Positions 9,466 to 18,213 of a stretch of DNA of 64,000 bases are shown here, one piece after another. The first letter of the stretch is position 1; every line of letters begins with the position of its first letter. The notes under the pieces were generated by a model that saw only the letters and a list, made by a program, of their open reading frames with translations, did no database searches and was not told where the DNA came from. A program made the position numbers and the translations under genes. The stretch is taken from assembly GCF_025562715.2 (NCBI RefSeq), contig NZ_JAPFCC010000001.1, forward strand, positions 1,568,501 through 1,632,500. Direction: 5' to 3'. Source of the DNA: Endozoicomonas gorgoniicola (GTDB taxonomy: Bacteria > Pseudomonadota > Gammaproteobacteria > Pseudomonadales > Endozoicomonadaceae).

Positions 9466-10407
9466 ATGGTTGCTGCTACGCCCCTGGTGCAAACAGTGAC
9501 AGAGCCTGAGGGCTATGTCATTGATGTCTGGCCTGAAAACCATCGCCTGCAGGTCATTACGCTCAGTCAGGATACCATTGTCGCCTTTAAGCAGGCGACG
9601 GAGCAGTGGAACCTGCAGTCCATTGAATACAAGCCGTTTCTCCGTTTTGCTGTGGCTGACCAGCTGGATAAAGTCTGTAAAGGCTCTTTGAGTCCCGGGC
9701 TGAACAGAATTCTGACGAACCGTGAAACCGGTGCCTTTTTGCTGCAATACGACAGTGATGAACCAGAGAGCGATACGGAATTTTACGTCAAACTGTCGAC
9801 AGCCGTCTCACACCTGATTGGGGTGCCTAATTTTGATGCCATGTGCGGCAAGTATTATGCCCGCTTTGCCGTAGAGAATAAGGACAACAGCGACAGCTAT
9901 TTAAGACAGGCTCATCGTCGTATGGAACTGCATAATGATGGCACCTATGTCAATGAGCGTACCGACTTTGTCTTAATGATGAAACTGGCAGAACGCAATG
10001 TGCAGGGTGGGGAGTCGTTACTGTTGCATGTGGATGACTGGCAGGAACTGGATAAATTCTATCAGCATCCACTCGCCCGGGAACCCATTGAGTGGGCATC
10101 GCCGCCCAGCAAGAATATTGATTATAAAGTCAGTCATCCGGTGTTTTTTGAAGAAGATGCGGATGGCAAACCCATGATGCTGTTTATTGACCAGTTTGCC
10201 GATCCCCAGAATATTGACCAGGGGCTGTACCTGTATGAAATGGGTGAGTCTTTGGAAAAAGACCAGAACTGTTTCGCTGTTCCTTTGCCTCCGGGTTCGA
10301 TGCTGGTGATTCAGAACCATATCTGGTTACACGGCAGAGATCGTTTTATGGCGGACCCGGGGCTGTATCGTGAGCTTCTGCGTCAGCGTGGGCATTTTTA
10401 TAAGTAG
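9466..10407 (+). CDS. glaH: Glutarate 2-hydroxylase (CsiD/GlaH)
   Basis: A 313-residue Fe(II)/2-oxoglutarate-dependent dioxygenase that hydroxylates glutarate to L-2-hydroxyglutarate in lysine/cadaverine breakdown. The 2-His-1-carboxylate facial triad is visible as His156-x-Asp158 (MELHNDGTYV) and His289 (IWLHGRDRF), followed by arginines expected to hold 2-oxoglutarate. Length and motifs match E. coli CsiD/GlaH (325 residues). An AGGAAG ribosome site precedes the ATG. The next gene, 31 bp downstream, is lhgO, which removes the product, as in the E. coli csiD operon. The gabDTP and csiR partners of E. coli are absent here. Confidence 0.93.
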   Translation: MVAATPLVQTVTEPEGYVIDVWPENHRLQVITLSQDTIVAFKQATEQWNLQSIEYKPFLRFAVADQLDKVCKGSLSPGLNRILTNRETGAFLLQYDSDEPESDTEFYVKLSTAVSHLIGVPNFDAMCGKYYARFAVENKDNSDSYLRQAHRRMELHNDGTYVNERTDFVLMMKLAERNVQGGESLLLHVDDWQELDKFYQHPLAREPIEWASPPSKNIDYKVSHPVFFEEDADGKPMMLFIDQFADPQNIDQGLYLYEMGESLEKDQNCFAVPLPPGSMLVIQNHIWLHGRDRFMADPGLYRELLRQRGHFYK

Positions 10408-10438
10408 CAATACCATTTATAGCAGGGCTGTTGAATCT

Positions 10439-11707
10439 ATGATCTATGACTTTATTGTGCTGGGCGGTGGAATTGTCGGAGTCTCGACTGCCTGGCAGTT
10501 ACAACAGCGTTATCCGGATAAATCCATTCTGCTGCTGGAAAAAGAGTCTGAGCTGGCTCAGCACCAGACGGGTCATAACAGCGGGGTTATTCATGCCGGG
10601 GTGTATTACGCACCGGGCAGCCTGAAAGCGCGTTTCTGCAAAGCTGGTGTTCAGGCGACTATGGACTTCTGTGACCAGCATGGTATTCCTTATAAGCAGT
10701 GTGGCAAGTTGCTGGTAGCCACCAGTCACCTTGAATATCAGCGTATGGAAGCGTTGTATAAACGCTGTCAGGAAAACGGCATAGCAGTGGAATGGTTGGA
10801 TGCAGAAGCGTTAAAAGAACGTGAACCGAACATTACCGGGGTAGGTGCTATCTATGTCAAAGCGACGGGAATTGTCGACTACAGACAGGTGACCAGGGCC
10901 ATGGGGCGCTGTTTTGAGCAGCTCGGTGGTGAGGTTCGGTTGCGCTCCAACGTCGTCTTTATGGAAGAAGAGCCTCACTGCATCCGTCTGAAAGTACAGA
11001 CCGACTCCGGACAGCAGTGGTTAATGGCCCGTTATCTGGTGTGTTGCAGTGGCTTAATGGCTGACCGGACGACCCGCATGCTTGGGATCAGGACAGACTT
11101 TCAGATTATTCCTTACCGGGGTGAGTATTATCAGCTGGCTTCGCAGCACAACCATATCGTCAACCATCTGATCTATCCGATTCCTGACCCGGATCTGCCA
11201 TTTCTGGGCGTGCATCTGACCCGTATGATTGATGGTTCTGTGACCGTTGGCCCCAATGCGGTGCAGGGCTGGAAACGGGAGGGGTATGGGCATATCAACC
11301 TGAGCCTGAAGGATATGTGGGATATGCTGACGTTTGCCGGATTCTGGCGGGCTGCCCGGAGTCATCTGGTCACAGGGCTGAAAGAGACGATCGATTCCTT
11401 CTGGAAACCCGGCTACCTCCGACGGGTGCAGAAATACTGCCCCCGGCTGCAACGTTCGGACCTGAAACCTTACCCGGCAGGTGTTCGGGCTCAGGCCGTG
11501 ATGAAGGACGGGACAATGGTCCATGACTTTTTGTTTGCAGAAAGCGCCCGCAGCCTGCATGTCTGCAATGCACCATCGCCTGCAGCCACCTCTGCCATTC
11601 CTATTGGTGACTATATCTGCCAGCAGGTGAGCCGTCGTCTGCCATCCGCAGAAAACGGTTCAGAAAGTAATCTGAAGAAACAGTCTTTTCCTGAAGTGGC
11701 TCATTAG
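10439..11707 (+). CDS. lhgO: L-2-hydroxyglutarate oxidase/dehydrogenase
   Basis: A 422-residue FAD enzyme of the DAO superfamily, the same length as E. coli LhgO, which oxidises L-2-hydroxyglutarate to 2-oxoglutarate. The dinucleotide-binding motif VLGGGIVGVSTAWQL starts at residue 7 and the LLLEKE acidic end of the Rossmann fold follows; HNSGVIHAGVYY is a family signature. I place the start at the ATG at 10439 rather than an in-frame ATG at 10370, because the latter overlaps glaH and adds an unrelated tail. It forms a two-gene operon with glaH that converts glutarate to a TCA-cycle acid. Electrons probably enter the quinone pool at the membrane. Confidence 0.93.
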   Translation: MIYDFIVLGGGIVGVSTAWQLQQRYPDKSILLLEKESELAQHQTGHNSGVIHAGVYYAPGSLKARFCKAGVQATMDFCDQHGIPYKQCGKLLVATSHLEYQRMEALYKRCQENGIAVEWLDAEALKEREPNITGVGAIYVKATGIVDYRQVTRAMGRCFEQLGGEVRLRSNVVFMEEEPHCIRLKVQTDSGQQWLMARYLVCCSGLMADRTTRMLGIRTDFQIIPYRGEYYQLASQHNHIVNHLIYPIPDPDLPFLGVHLTRMIDGSVTVGPNAVQGWKREGYGHINLSLKDMWDMLTFAGFWRAARSHLVTGLKETIDSFWKPGYLRRVQKYCPRLQRSDLKPYPAGVRAQAVMKDGTMVHDFLFAESARSLHVCNAPSPAATSAIPIGDYICQQVSRRLPSAENGSESNLKKQSFPEVAH

Positions 11708-11744
11708 CATAGAATGGGCGAACTGACCGAATGAGGTATTTGAA

Positions 11745-12326
11745 TTGAAGATTACATTTACAGAAGCCGCTCAGAAATATCTGGCAGGTCTGCTGAAACG
11801 GCAGAACGTTGAAGGTATTGGCGTTCGCCTGTTCGTGACACAGCCTGGAACACCTTACGCCGAAACCTGTCTGGCTTACTGTAAGCCTGGTGAGGAAAAA
11901 GAGGGAGACCTGCTGCTGGAGCTGGAATACTTCAATTGTCATGTTGAAGGGGTCAGCGAACCTTTTCTGGAAGACGCTGAGGTAGACTTCTCTGAAGACA
12001 AACTGGGTGGTCAGCTGACCATCAAGGCACCGAATGCCAAGCTGCCTAAAGTGAATGAAGACAGTCCGCTGGACCAGAAGATTAATTACTTCCTGCAGAC
12101 TGAAATCAACCCGGGGCTGGCTGCCCATGGCGGCATGGTGTCGCTGGTGGAAATTGATGACGGCTTTGCCATATTGCAGTTTGGTGGTGGTTGTCAGGGT
12201 TGCAGCGCTGTTGACCTGACTTTGAAAGACGGTGTAGAGAAAACACTGGTTGAACGCATTCCTGAGCTGAAGGGTGTGCGTGATGTGACTGACCACACTG
12301 TGACGGACAACGCTTACTTCAAATAA
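11745..12326 (+). CDS. nfuA: Fe-S cluster carrier/scaffold NfuA
   Basis: A 193-residue cytosolic protein with an N-terminal degenerate A-type (IscA-like) domain (1-100) and a C-terminal Nfu domain. The Nfu domain contains the cluster-binding CxxC in GGGCQGCSAVDLTLK, followed by PELKGVRDVTDHT. It delivers 4Fe-4S clusters to apo-enzymes, especially under oxidative stress or iron limitation. The start is a TTG at 11745 giving MKITFTEAAQKYL, which matches the N-terminus of Pseudomonas NfuA. It lies 37 bp after lhgO and is followed by a terminator hairpin. Confidence 0.95.
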   Translation: MKITFTEAAQKYLAGLLKRQNVEGIGVRLFVTQPGTPYAETCLAYCKPGEEKEGDLLLELEYFNCHVEGVSEPFLEDAEVDFSEDKLGGQLTIKAPNAKLPKVNEDSPLDQKINYFLQTEINPGLAAHGGMVSLVEIDDGFAILQFGGGCQGCSAVDLTLKDGVEKTLVERIPELKGVRDVTDHTVTDNAYFK

Positions 12327-12376
12327 TGAGGCGCTAGTGCAGGCAGCTCCTGCTTAAAGGCTGTCAAATCGTTGTT

Positions 12377-12412
12377 GAGAGCTCCCGGTTGATGATCGTT
12401 CCGGGAGTTCTC
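12377..12412. terminator. Hairpin between nfuA and the convergent yafJ-type gene
   Basis: Stem GAGAGCTCCCGG / CCGGGAGTTCTC (one G-T pair) with a 12-nt loop. It lies 50 bp after nfuA and 7 bp before the end of the convergent gene, so it may serve both. There is no strong U-tract. Confidence 0.6.
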
Positions 12413-12418
12413 TGTGTA

Positions 12419-13183
12419 CTAGACAACACCTCCCTTGTGAAAGACAGCCAGCTCCCCGGCTTTCATCCTGTTCCATTGTTCATTGGTAGTCAGCGGCTCT
12501 GTGGCAACCACGGTAACAATGTCGGATTGTGTTGTCTCTTTTGCGAAGTCGACAGTCAGTTCTGTATCCTTCAGGCAGGCCTGGTCAAAAGGTGCCTTGC
12601 GTGTAATCCAGCTCAGTCTGGTGCTGCAGTAGCAGTACAGATGTCTGGAATCTGTCAGCAGCATATTGAATACCCCCATTGTCCTCAGTTCATCACACTG
12701 TTTATGGATAAACCGGTGCAGTGTGCTGGTTCGTTTGGGAGGCTTGGGAAAACGTTCGCGAATGGCATCCATCAGCCAGCAGAACGCATGCTCGCTGTCT
12801 GTCGTGCCTATGGGTAAGTAATGGGAAAGCGGTTTCTTTTTGATACCTTTTAACTGACCGTTGTGAGCAAAAGTCCAGTTTCGTCCCCACAGCTCCCGTA
12901 TAAAAGGGTGCGTATTTTCCAGACAGACCCTTCCGGCATTCGCCTGACGAATGTGGCTGATGACAATCTCACTTTTGATCGGGTAATTTCGCACGAGTTT
13001 TGCAATTTCAGAATCGCAGCTGGGGTAGGGGTCGCGAAATTCACGTACCCCGGGACCATCATAAAAAGCAATGCCCCAGCCATCGCGATGAGGTCCGGTT
13101 CGCCCGCCTCTCTGCATCAGTCCGGAAAAGCTGAAGCAGATATCTGTCGGGGTGTTGGCACTCATGCCCAGCAGTTCACACAT
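12419..13183 (-). CDS. Class II glutamine amidotransferase (YafJ-like)
   Basis: A 254-residue single-domain Ntn-type glutaminase. The initiator Met is followed by Cys2 (MCELLGMSAN), the N-terminal nucleophile of class II amidotransferases. Also visible are GGRTGPHRDGWGIAFYD, the ISHIRQANAG segment (Arg for substrate binding) and FAHNGQLKG (the N and G of the oxyanion hole). Size and motifs match E. coli YafJ, whose substrate is unknown; related EgtC acts in ergothioneine synthesis, but no egt genes are here. It is convergent with nfuA. Confidence 0.88.
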   Translation of the reverse strand: MCELLGMSANTPTDICFSFSGLMQRGGRTGPHRDGWGIAFYDGPGVREFRDPYPSCDSEIAKLVRNYPIKSEIVISHIRQANAGRVCLENTHPFIRELWGRNWTFAHNGQLKGIKKKPLSHYLPIGTTDSEHAFCWLMDAIRERFPKPPKRTSTLHRFIHKQCDELRTMGVFNMLLTDSRHLYCYCSTRLSWITRKAPFDQACLKDTELTVDFAKETTQSDIVTVVATEPLTTNEQWNRMKAGELAVFHKGGVV

Positions 13184-13277
13184 GTTTGAATCTCAGTCAC
13201 ATCGGGTTGTATTTATTATAAAATCCTTCAGGCCACATCCCTGTGATCTGTGATAATGGTTTTCATCGGTACCTGGT

Positions 13278-13676
13278 TTAAATGGTTGGCTCCTGCCGTT
13301 CCTCAGGTTGTCTCTCTGCTTGCTGTTTTGCTTTTTCTGGCGGTTGTTTTTTCTTTTTCGCTTTGTCGGAGACCGGCAGGGAAGCAGCAATAATGGCACA
13401 AAGTGCGGTTATCACTACCAGTGGCAAGCCTGCCCGTGCCATTTCCGGAAAGCCGGCAGACAGTCCGTCATAAATCATCACCCATAAAGCAGGTAGCAAC
13501 AGGTCTGTTTCGGTACCATGCCACCAGGGGGTGACAAGCAGGACGAATGTTCCTGCCCGTAACAATCTGCGTACACGGGGATTAATTGAGCCTGTAATGA
13601 GCCACAGAGCCAGGGTGCAGGCCAGGGCTCCAGCCAGATAGACTCCCCAGCCCAGTAAAATCTGTGAACTTGTCAT
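13278..13676 (-). CDS. Small inner-membrane protein, conserved hypothetical
   Basis: A 132-residue protein with about three hydrophobic segments (roughly 7-26, 42-70 and 82-100). The cytoplasmic tail is very rich in Lys, Glu, Gln and Pro (KAKKKKQPPEKAKQQAERQPEERQE). The layout is that of short accessory membrane proteins seen in pseudomonads and relatives. No catalytic motif is visible and I do not recognise a named family with certainty. It is a single gene, divergent from the DUF599 gene across a 298-bp AT-rich spacer. Confidence 0.65.
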   Translation of the reverse strand: MTSSQILLGWGVYLAGALACTLALWLITGSINPRVRRLLRAGTFVLLVTPWWHGTETDLLLPALWVMIYDGLSAGFPEMARAGLPLVVITALCAIIAASLPVSDKAKKKKQPPEKAKQQAERQPEERQEPTI

Positions 13677-13974
13677 TCATTCTCCAGTTGAATGAAACGA
13701 TGGTTGATGAAGTGACAACGGTGAAAATAACATTTTGTGCCTTTTTTCTACAAAGCGTACAGCTGTTGTCTATAGTCATCAGATCATCATGGTCGTGATG
13801 GTAAAAGTGATGATATAAAGAGTATGGGGCTAATGAAAACTGCGCTTACTCAGCGGCTATGATATGTCAGGTACCGTTACTTGTCATCGGCTCTTGTTAT
13901 CGAGAGATGTCATCGGTGTCAATGGTAAAGCCACTACACTAAGACTTGAATAATAAATATGACAGGAATCAGCA

Positions 13975-14697
13975 ATGATAGAAGGACTCGGATCGGTTGG
14001 TACGGCGCTTGACTGGATAGCCCTGCTTGCACTTGCGGTTCTATGGGCGGGCTATACCGCGTTCGCTTACCACAAGGGTAAGGAAACCCCCTGCCTTGCC
14101 AGTGTTCTGGCATTGTACCGGCGCGACTGGATGTACCGGCTGCTGGGACGTGATAACCGTATTGCAGACGCCAGCCTGTTACAGAGTCTCAGGGCCAGCG
14201 TCAGTTTCTTTGCTTCCACGAGTATTCTGATTATTGCCGGTCTGGTGACCGGTATTGCTGCTTCGGAAGAAGCGGTGGGTGTGCTGTCAACCATTCCTTT
14301 TGTGACAACCAATACCCGTGAGCTCTGGGAGCTAAAGGTACTGGTGTTGCTGGTGATTTTTGTCTATACCTTTTTCGAGTTTACCTGGAGCCTGCGACTG
14401 TATAACTTCACCTGTGTACTCTTTGGCAGCGCACCGCTGTGTAAAGATGTTGATGGTCATAAAACCCGGCAGGGCGTTTTTGCTACCCGTTCTGCCCATA
14501 TCATGACCCTGGCGGCTAGTCACTTTAACTATGGTCTGCGCGCCTATTACTTTTCTATGGCAACGCTGGCGTGGTTTATTCACCCGGGTCTGTTTATCGG
14601 GGCTGCAGCACTGGTCGTGATTATTCTGTACCGGCGGGAGTTCCACTCGTCGGTGCTGGATGCCCTGGCGGTCAGCGAGCGGGAAACTCACTTCTGA
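13975..14697 (+). CDS. DUF599 family membrane protein
   Basis: A 240-residue inner-membrane protein with about five hydrophobic helices. The family pattern is visible: RDWMYRLLGRDNRIADASLLQSL, then SVSFFASTSILIIAGL, then KVLVLLVIFVYTFFEFTWSLRLYNFTCVL and the SHFNYGLRAYYFSMATLAWF block. DUF599 has no established function. It precedes htpG by 127 bp, but htpG has its own heat-shock promoter. Confidence 0.85.
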   Translation: MIEGLGSVGTALDWIALLALAVLWAGYTAFAYHKGKETPCLASVLALYRRDWMYRLLGRDNRIADASLLQSLRASVSFFASTSILIIAGLVTGIAASEEAVGVLSTIPFVTTNTRELWELKVLVLLVIFVYTFFEFTWSLRLYNFTCVLFGSAPLCKDVDGHKTRQGVFATRSAHIMTLAASHFNYGLRAYYFSMATLAWFIHPGLFIGAAALVVIILYRREFHSSVLDALAVSERETHF

Positions 14698-14750
14698 GCC
14701 TGCTGTTTTGAGAGACGAGAAGAAAAAATAAAGAAATTTATCGTTTCTCC

Positions 14751-14779
14751 CTTGAAAACAAAAACGCCTATCCCTAAAT
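14751..14779 (+). promoter_or_regulatory. Sigma-32-type promoter of htpG
   Basis: CTTGAAA (14751-14757), 14 bases, then CCCTAAAT (14772-14779). This fits the RpoH consensus CTTGAAA / CCCCATnT and lies about 45 bases before the htpG start. Heat-shock control of htpG is well known in gammaproteobacteria. Confidence 0.75.
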
Positions 14780-14824
14780 ACGAGTTAACGAATTTTAATT
14801 GAATGACATCGTATTGAGGATCGT

Positions 14825-16747
14825 ATGACTGTCGAAGCCCAGAAAGAAACGTTAGGTTTTCAGACTGAAGTAAAGCAGCTGCTTCACCTGATGATTCACT
14901 CCCTGTACTCCAACCGTGAAATTTTCCTGCGAGAGCTGGTATCCAACGCTTCCGATGCGGCCGACAAGCTGCGCTTCGAAGCACTGCACAATGGTAGCCT
15001 GCTGGAATCTGACCCGAATCTGGATATCCGCATCAGTTTCGACAAGGACGCAAAAAAGGTCACTATTGCCGACAACGGCATTGGTATGGATCGTGAGGGT
15101 GTGATTTCCCATCTGGGTACGATTGCCAAGTCCGGTACGGCCGATTTCCTGAAAAACCTGACCGGTGACCAGAAGAAAGATTCTCAGCTGATTGGTCAGT
15201 TTGGTGTTGGTTTCTACTCCGCCTTTATTGTGGCGGACAAAGTCACTGTTGAAACCCGCAAAGCCGATGTGGCAGCTGACGAAGCAGTACGCTGGGTATC
15301 TGATGGTTCCGGTGAGTTTACTGTTGAAACCATCGAAAAAGAGAAGCGCGGCACCAGCATTATCCTGCATCTGAAGCCTGAAGCCGAAGAGTTTGCCGAT
15401 GGCTGGCGTCTGCGTAATATCGTTCGCAAGTACTCTGACCATATCTCCCTGCCGATCCTGATGCTGAAAGAAGAGGCTACTGCTGCAGCAGAGGGTGAGG
15501 AAGAAAAGCAGGAAGACAAAGCACCAGAGTGGGAAACCGTTAACACGGCCAAGGCACTGTGGACTCGCTCCCGCTCCGAGATTTCTGACGAAGAATACAA
15601 AGAGTTCTACAAGCACATCAGCCACGACTTCACCGATCCGATGAAGTGGAGCCACAACCGTGTTGAGGGCAAGCTGGAATACAACAGCCTGCTGTTTATC
15701 CCGGCCAAGGCACCGTTTGACCTGTATAACCGTGATATGCAGAAAGGACTGAAGCTTTACGTCCAGCGTGTGTACATCATGGATCAGGCGGATGAATTCC
15801 TGCCAATGTACCTGCGCTTCATCAAGGGTGTGGTGGATTCTAACGACCTGTCCCTGAACGTATCGCGTGAAATCCTGCAGAAAGACCCGGCGGTTGAAAG
15901 CATGAAGACTGCGCTGACTAAGCGTGTTCTCGATATGCTGGAAAAAATGGCTAAGAAAGAGCCTGAACAGTACGCAGAATTCTGGACTGAGTTTGGTCAG
16001 GTACTGAAAGAAGGCCCGGCTGAAGACTATGCTAACCGCGAGAAAGTCGCCAAACTGCTACGTTTCGCCACCACTCAGAGTGACAGTGCAACTCAGGACC
16101 AGAGCCTGGAAGGCTATGTGTCCCGCATGAAGGAAGGTCAGGACAAGATCTACTACATCACAGCGGATACCCACAATGCAGCGGCCAACAGCCCGCATCT
16201 GGAAGTGTTCCGCAAGAAGGGTCTTGAAGTTCTGCTGCTGTCCGACCGTGTAGACGAGTGGCTGATGTCCCATATGCAGGAATTCGACGGCAAGCAGTTT
16301 GCTGATATTGCCCGAGGTGACCTGGACCTGGGAACCCTGGACAACGAAGACGAAAAGAAAGCTCTGGAAGAGAGCGCTAAAGAGAAGGAAGACCTGCTCA
16401 AGCGTATTAAGGATGCACTGGGCGACAGTGTTGAAGAAGTACGTGTCACTCATCGTCTGACCGATTCTCCAGCTTGTCTGGTGGTTGGTCAGTTCGATAT
16501 GGGCGCTCAGATGCGTCGTATTATGGAAGCGGCAGGTCAGGCTGTACCAGAAAGTAAGCCAATCTTCGAGATCAACCCTGAGCACCCACTGATTACCCGT
16601 CTGGATCAGGAAAGCGACGAAGATCGTTTTGTTGACCTGTCTAAGGTGGTGTTTGATCAGGCGAGCCTGGCGGCTGGTGGACAGCTGGATGATCCGGCTG
16701 CTTATGTTCAGCGCCTGAACAAGCTGCTGCTGGAAATGGCCGGGTGA
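14825..16747 (+). CDS. htpG: Chaperone HtpG (Hsp90)
   Basis: A 640-residue cytosolic Hsp90 ATPase that remodels late folding intermediates. The GHKL ATP-binding domain (1-220) shows RELVSNASDAADKLR with catalytic Glu37 and Asn41, the DNGIGM loop (Asp83) and the IGQFGVGFYSAF lid-flank. The middle domain (about 235-510) and C-terminal dimerisation domain follow. It is slightly longer than E. coli HtpG (624) because of an acidic linker near 220-240 (EEATAAAEGEEEKQED). GAGGA precedes the ATG. A sigma-32-type promoter lies upstream and a strong terminator downstream, so it is a monocistron. Confidence 0.98.
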   Translation: MTVEAQKETLGFQTEVKQLLHLMIHSLYSNREIFLRELVSNASDAADKLRFEALHNGSLLESDPNLDIRISFDKDAKKVTIADNGIGMDREGVISHLGTIAKSGTADFLKNLTGDQKKDSQLIGQFGVGFYSAFIVADKVTVETRKADVAADEAVRWVSDGSGEFTVETIEKEKRGTSIILHLKPEAEEFADGWRLRNIVRKYSDHISLPILMLKEEATAAAEGEEEKQEDKAPEWETVNTAKALWTRSRSEISDEEYKEFYKHISHDFTDPMKWSHNRVEGKLEYNSLLFIPAKAPFDLYNRDMQKGLKLYVQRVYIMDQADEFLPMYLRFIKGVVDSNDLSLNVSREILQKDPAVESMKTALTKRVLDMLEKMAKKEPEQYAEFWTEFGQVLKEGPAEDYANREKVAKLLRFATTQSDSATQDQSLEGYVSRMKEGQDKIYYITADTHNAAANSPHLEVFRKKGLEVLLLSDRVDEWLMSHMQEFDGKQFADIARGDLDLGTLDNEDEKKALEESAKEKEDLLKRIKDALGDSVEEVRVTHRLTDSPACLVVGQFDMGAQMRRIMEAAGQAVPESKPIFEINPEHPLITRLDQESDEDRFVDLSKVVFDQASLAAGGQLDDPAAYVQRLNKLLLEMAG

Positions 16748-16770
16748 AAGAGTGAAACAGTGACAGGGTG

Positions 16771-16812
16771 AATGAAAAAGGGGCTCACTATGATGAGTCC
16801 CTTTTCATTTTT
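16771..16812 (+). terminator. Strong terminator after htpG
   Basis: A stem of about 16 bp (AATGAAAAAGGGGCTCA / TGAGTCCCTTTTCATT) followed by TTT. The A-rich left flank also makes it usable for the convergent gene that ends at 16823, so it is probably bidirectional. Confidence 0.85.
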
Positions 16813-16822
16813 AATAGCAAGA

Positions 16823-17974
16823 TTACAGATCCGCATATTCTCGGCAGGCATCGTTCTTTATATACGCCTTAAATAGCTCAATGGCTTTTTCAGCTCTATC
16901 TGAATTCTTTGAAGAAAGTTGATACCAGCCTATCATTCCGCCTGCCCGATAAGTGTCATGAGTTTTCTGAACGGGCTTAACCCACAATTTTGCCCATAAA
17001 TACCAGACCCGAGAGTAACAGCCTGCATCAAAGCAGGGTTGGACATCTTGAGGTGCTGCCAGCCAGGCTTCCATGGTAATGATCAGTTGCTCCGAGGCTT
17101 TTTCCATCAGTCTTTCAAGAGGGGCATGCAAAGAGGAGCAGAAGCCTTGAGCATCATTTGTGCACTTCTTACGGGTGATCAGCTCTTCACACACTTCATT
17201 GTATTGATTTTTGACAATCAGATAACTGATAAAGGTTGCCATCTGGCTGAGTGTTGAGTCTTTTTTATTAAACAGTATTCCGGTATTAAAGAAATAATTT
17301 CTCCAGGATTGATAGTTTTCAGGCAATAGTCCCAGCTTTTTGTATAAAAAGCTTGCGGTTGATGCACTGTCTAACTGACTGAGCTTGTTATCGTGTTCAC
17401 TGTTGTTAATCAGGAGGTTTATTACGGACTGGCTTTTCTGTTCCAGCGTGCTTATGTCAATCAATTCCTGAGAGGGAAACGCAGAGAAGGTCTCTAAGTA
17501 TTCTGTGTATGTTGAGAGCCCTGCCGGACCTTGTATGAGGTTGAAGGGTTCTCTTACAAATACTGTTCTGGTGTCTTCGAGTGCTCCAATAAAACTATCC
17601 CTGAGTTTCAGGGTCAACTTGTTTATGGCTAGCTCTCTGTTAAGTACTGGATGTTTAAGAGTGTCGAGAAGCGTTTGGTTGTTTGATACAAAATATTTTT
17701 GTGTGCTACCCATTTTGGTCATCAGATAGTAATACCTGAAATTTTTTTTGAGTTCATCGAAATGGCTAACCTGCAATAAACTCTCAATACTGCTTTGAAT
17801 TTTTGGCAACCGTTTATGGCATTGCTTGCCATCAAAGTTAATAGTTTCGCTACTGTCTGAGTAAATCGCATAAGCATTGTCATCTGTATTAAAAAAATCG
17901 CTACTGGCTGTTGTAGTGATACTCAGAAGAATGACCGGGAGTAGAAGGTAATAAACAGGTAGAGGGTTTTTCAT
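16823..17974 (-). CDS. Secreted protein of unknown function
   Basis: A 383-residue protein with a clear Sec signal peptide (MKNPLPVYYLLLPVILLSITTTASS, cleavage near residue 25). The mature part is largely helical in character and has scattered cysteines, several close together at the C-terminal side (CEELITRKKCTNDAQGFC and CFDAGC), which suggests disulfides in the periplasm or outside. AAGGAA precedes the ATG. No domain recognised. Base composition is more AT-rich than in htpG, as in the other orphan secreted genes of this window. Confidence 0.65.
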   Translation of the reverse strand: MKNPLPVYYLLLPVILLSITTTASSDFFNTDDNAYAIYSDSSETINFDGKQCHKRLPKIQSSIESLLQVSHFDELKKNFRYYYLMTKMGSTQKYFVSNNQTLLDTLKHPVLNRELAINKLTLKLRDSFIGALEDTRTVFVREPFNLIQGPAGLSTYTEYLETFSAFPSQELIDISTLEQKSQSVINLLINNSEHDNKLSQLDSASTASFLYKKLGLLPENYQSWRNYFFNTGILFNKKDSTLSQMATFISYLIVKNQYNEVCEELITRKKCTNDAQGFCSSLHAPLERLMEKASEQLIITMEAWLAAPQDVQPCFDAGCYSRVWYLWAKLWVKPVQKTHDTYRAGGMIGWYQLSSKNSDRAEKAIELFKAYIKNDACREYADL

Positions 17975-18213
17975 ATTTATTCCTTAAAGCTCTTTAATTC
18001 TTTATTTAATAATCAGAAGATCAATATAGATCCGGTCAGAACCATTTGCAGTGCAGTTTTTTCAATGTTGTTCTTGGTCTGAGTTATATCATCGTGCAGA
18101 ATAGAGCGCCTTGACTGATTGACACGATCAGTGAACTCAAGACTGGCAGCCATGCCGCAAGCAGGTAACTGGCCTGTCAGCCGGTCGTTAGCAGTTGTTT
18201 GATGGAAAATGAA

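Noticed and set aside
12689..12890. Second small gene inside the YafJ-type gene
   Set aside because: Alternative-frame shadow of a conserved amidotransferase.
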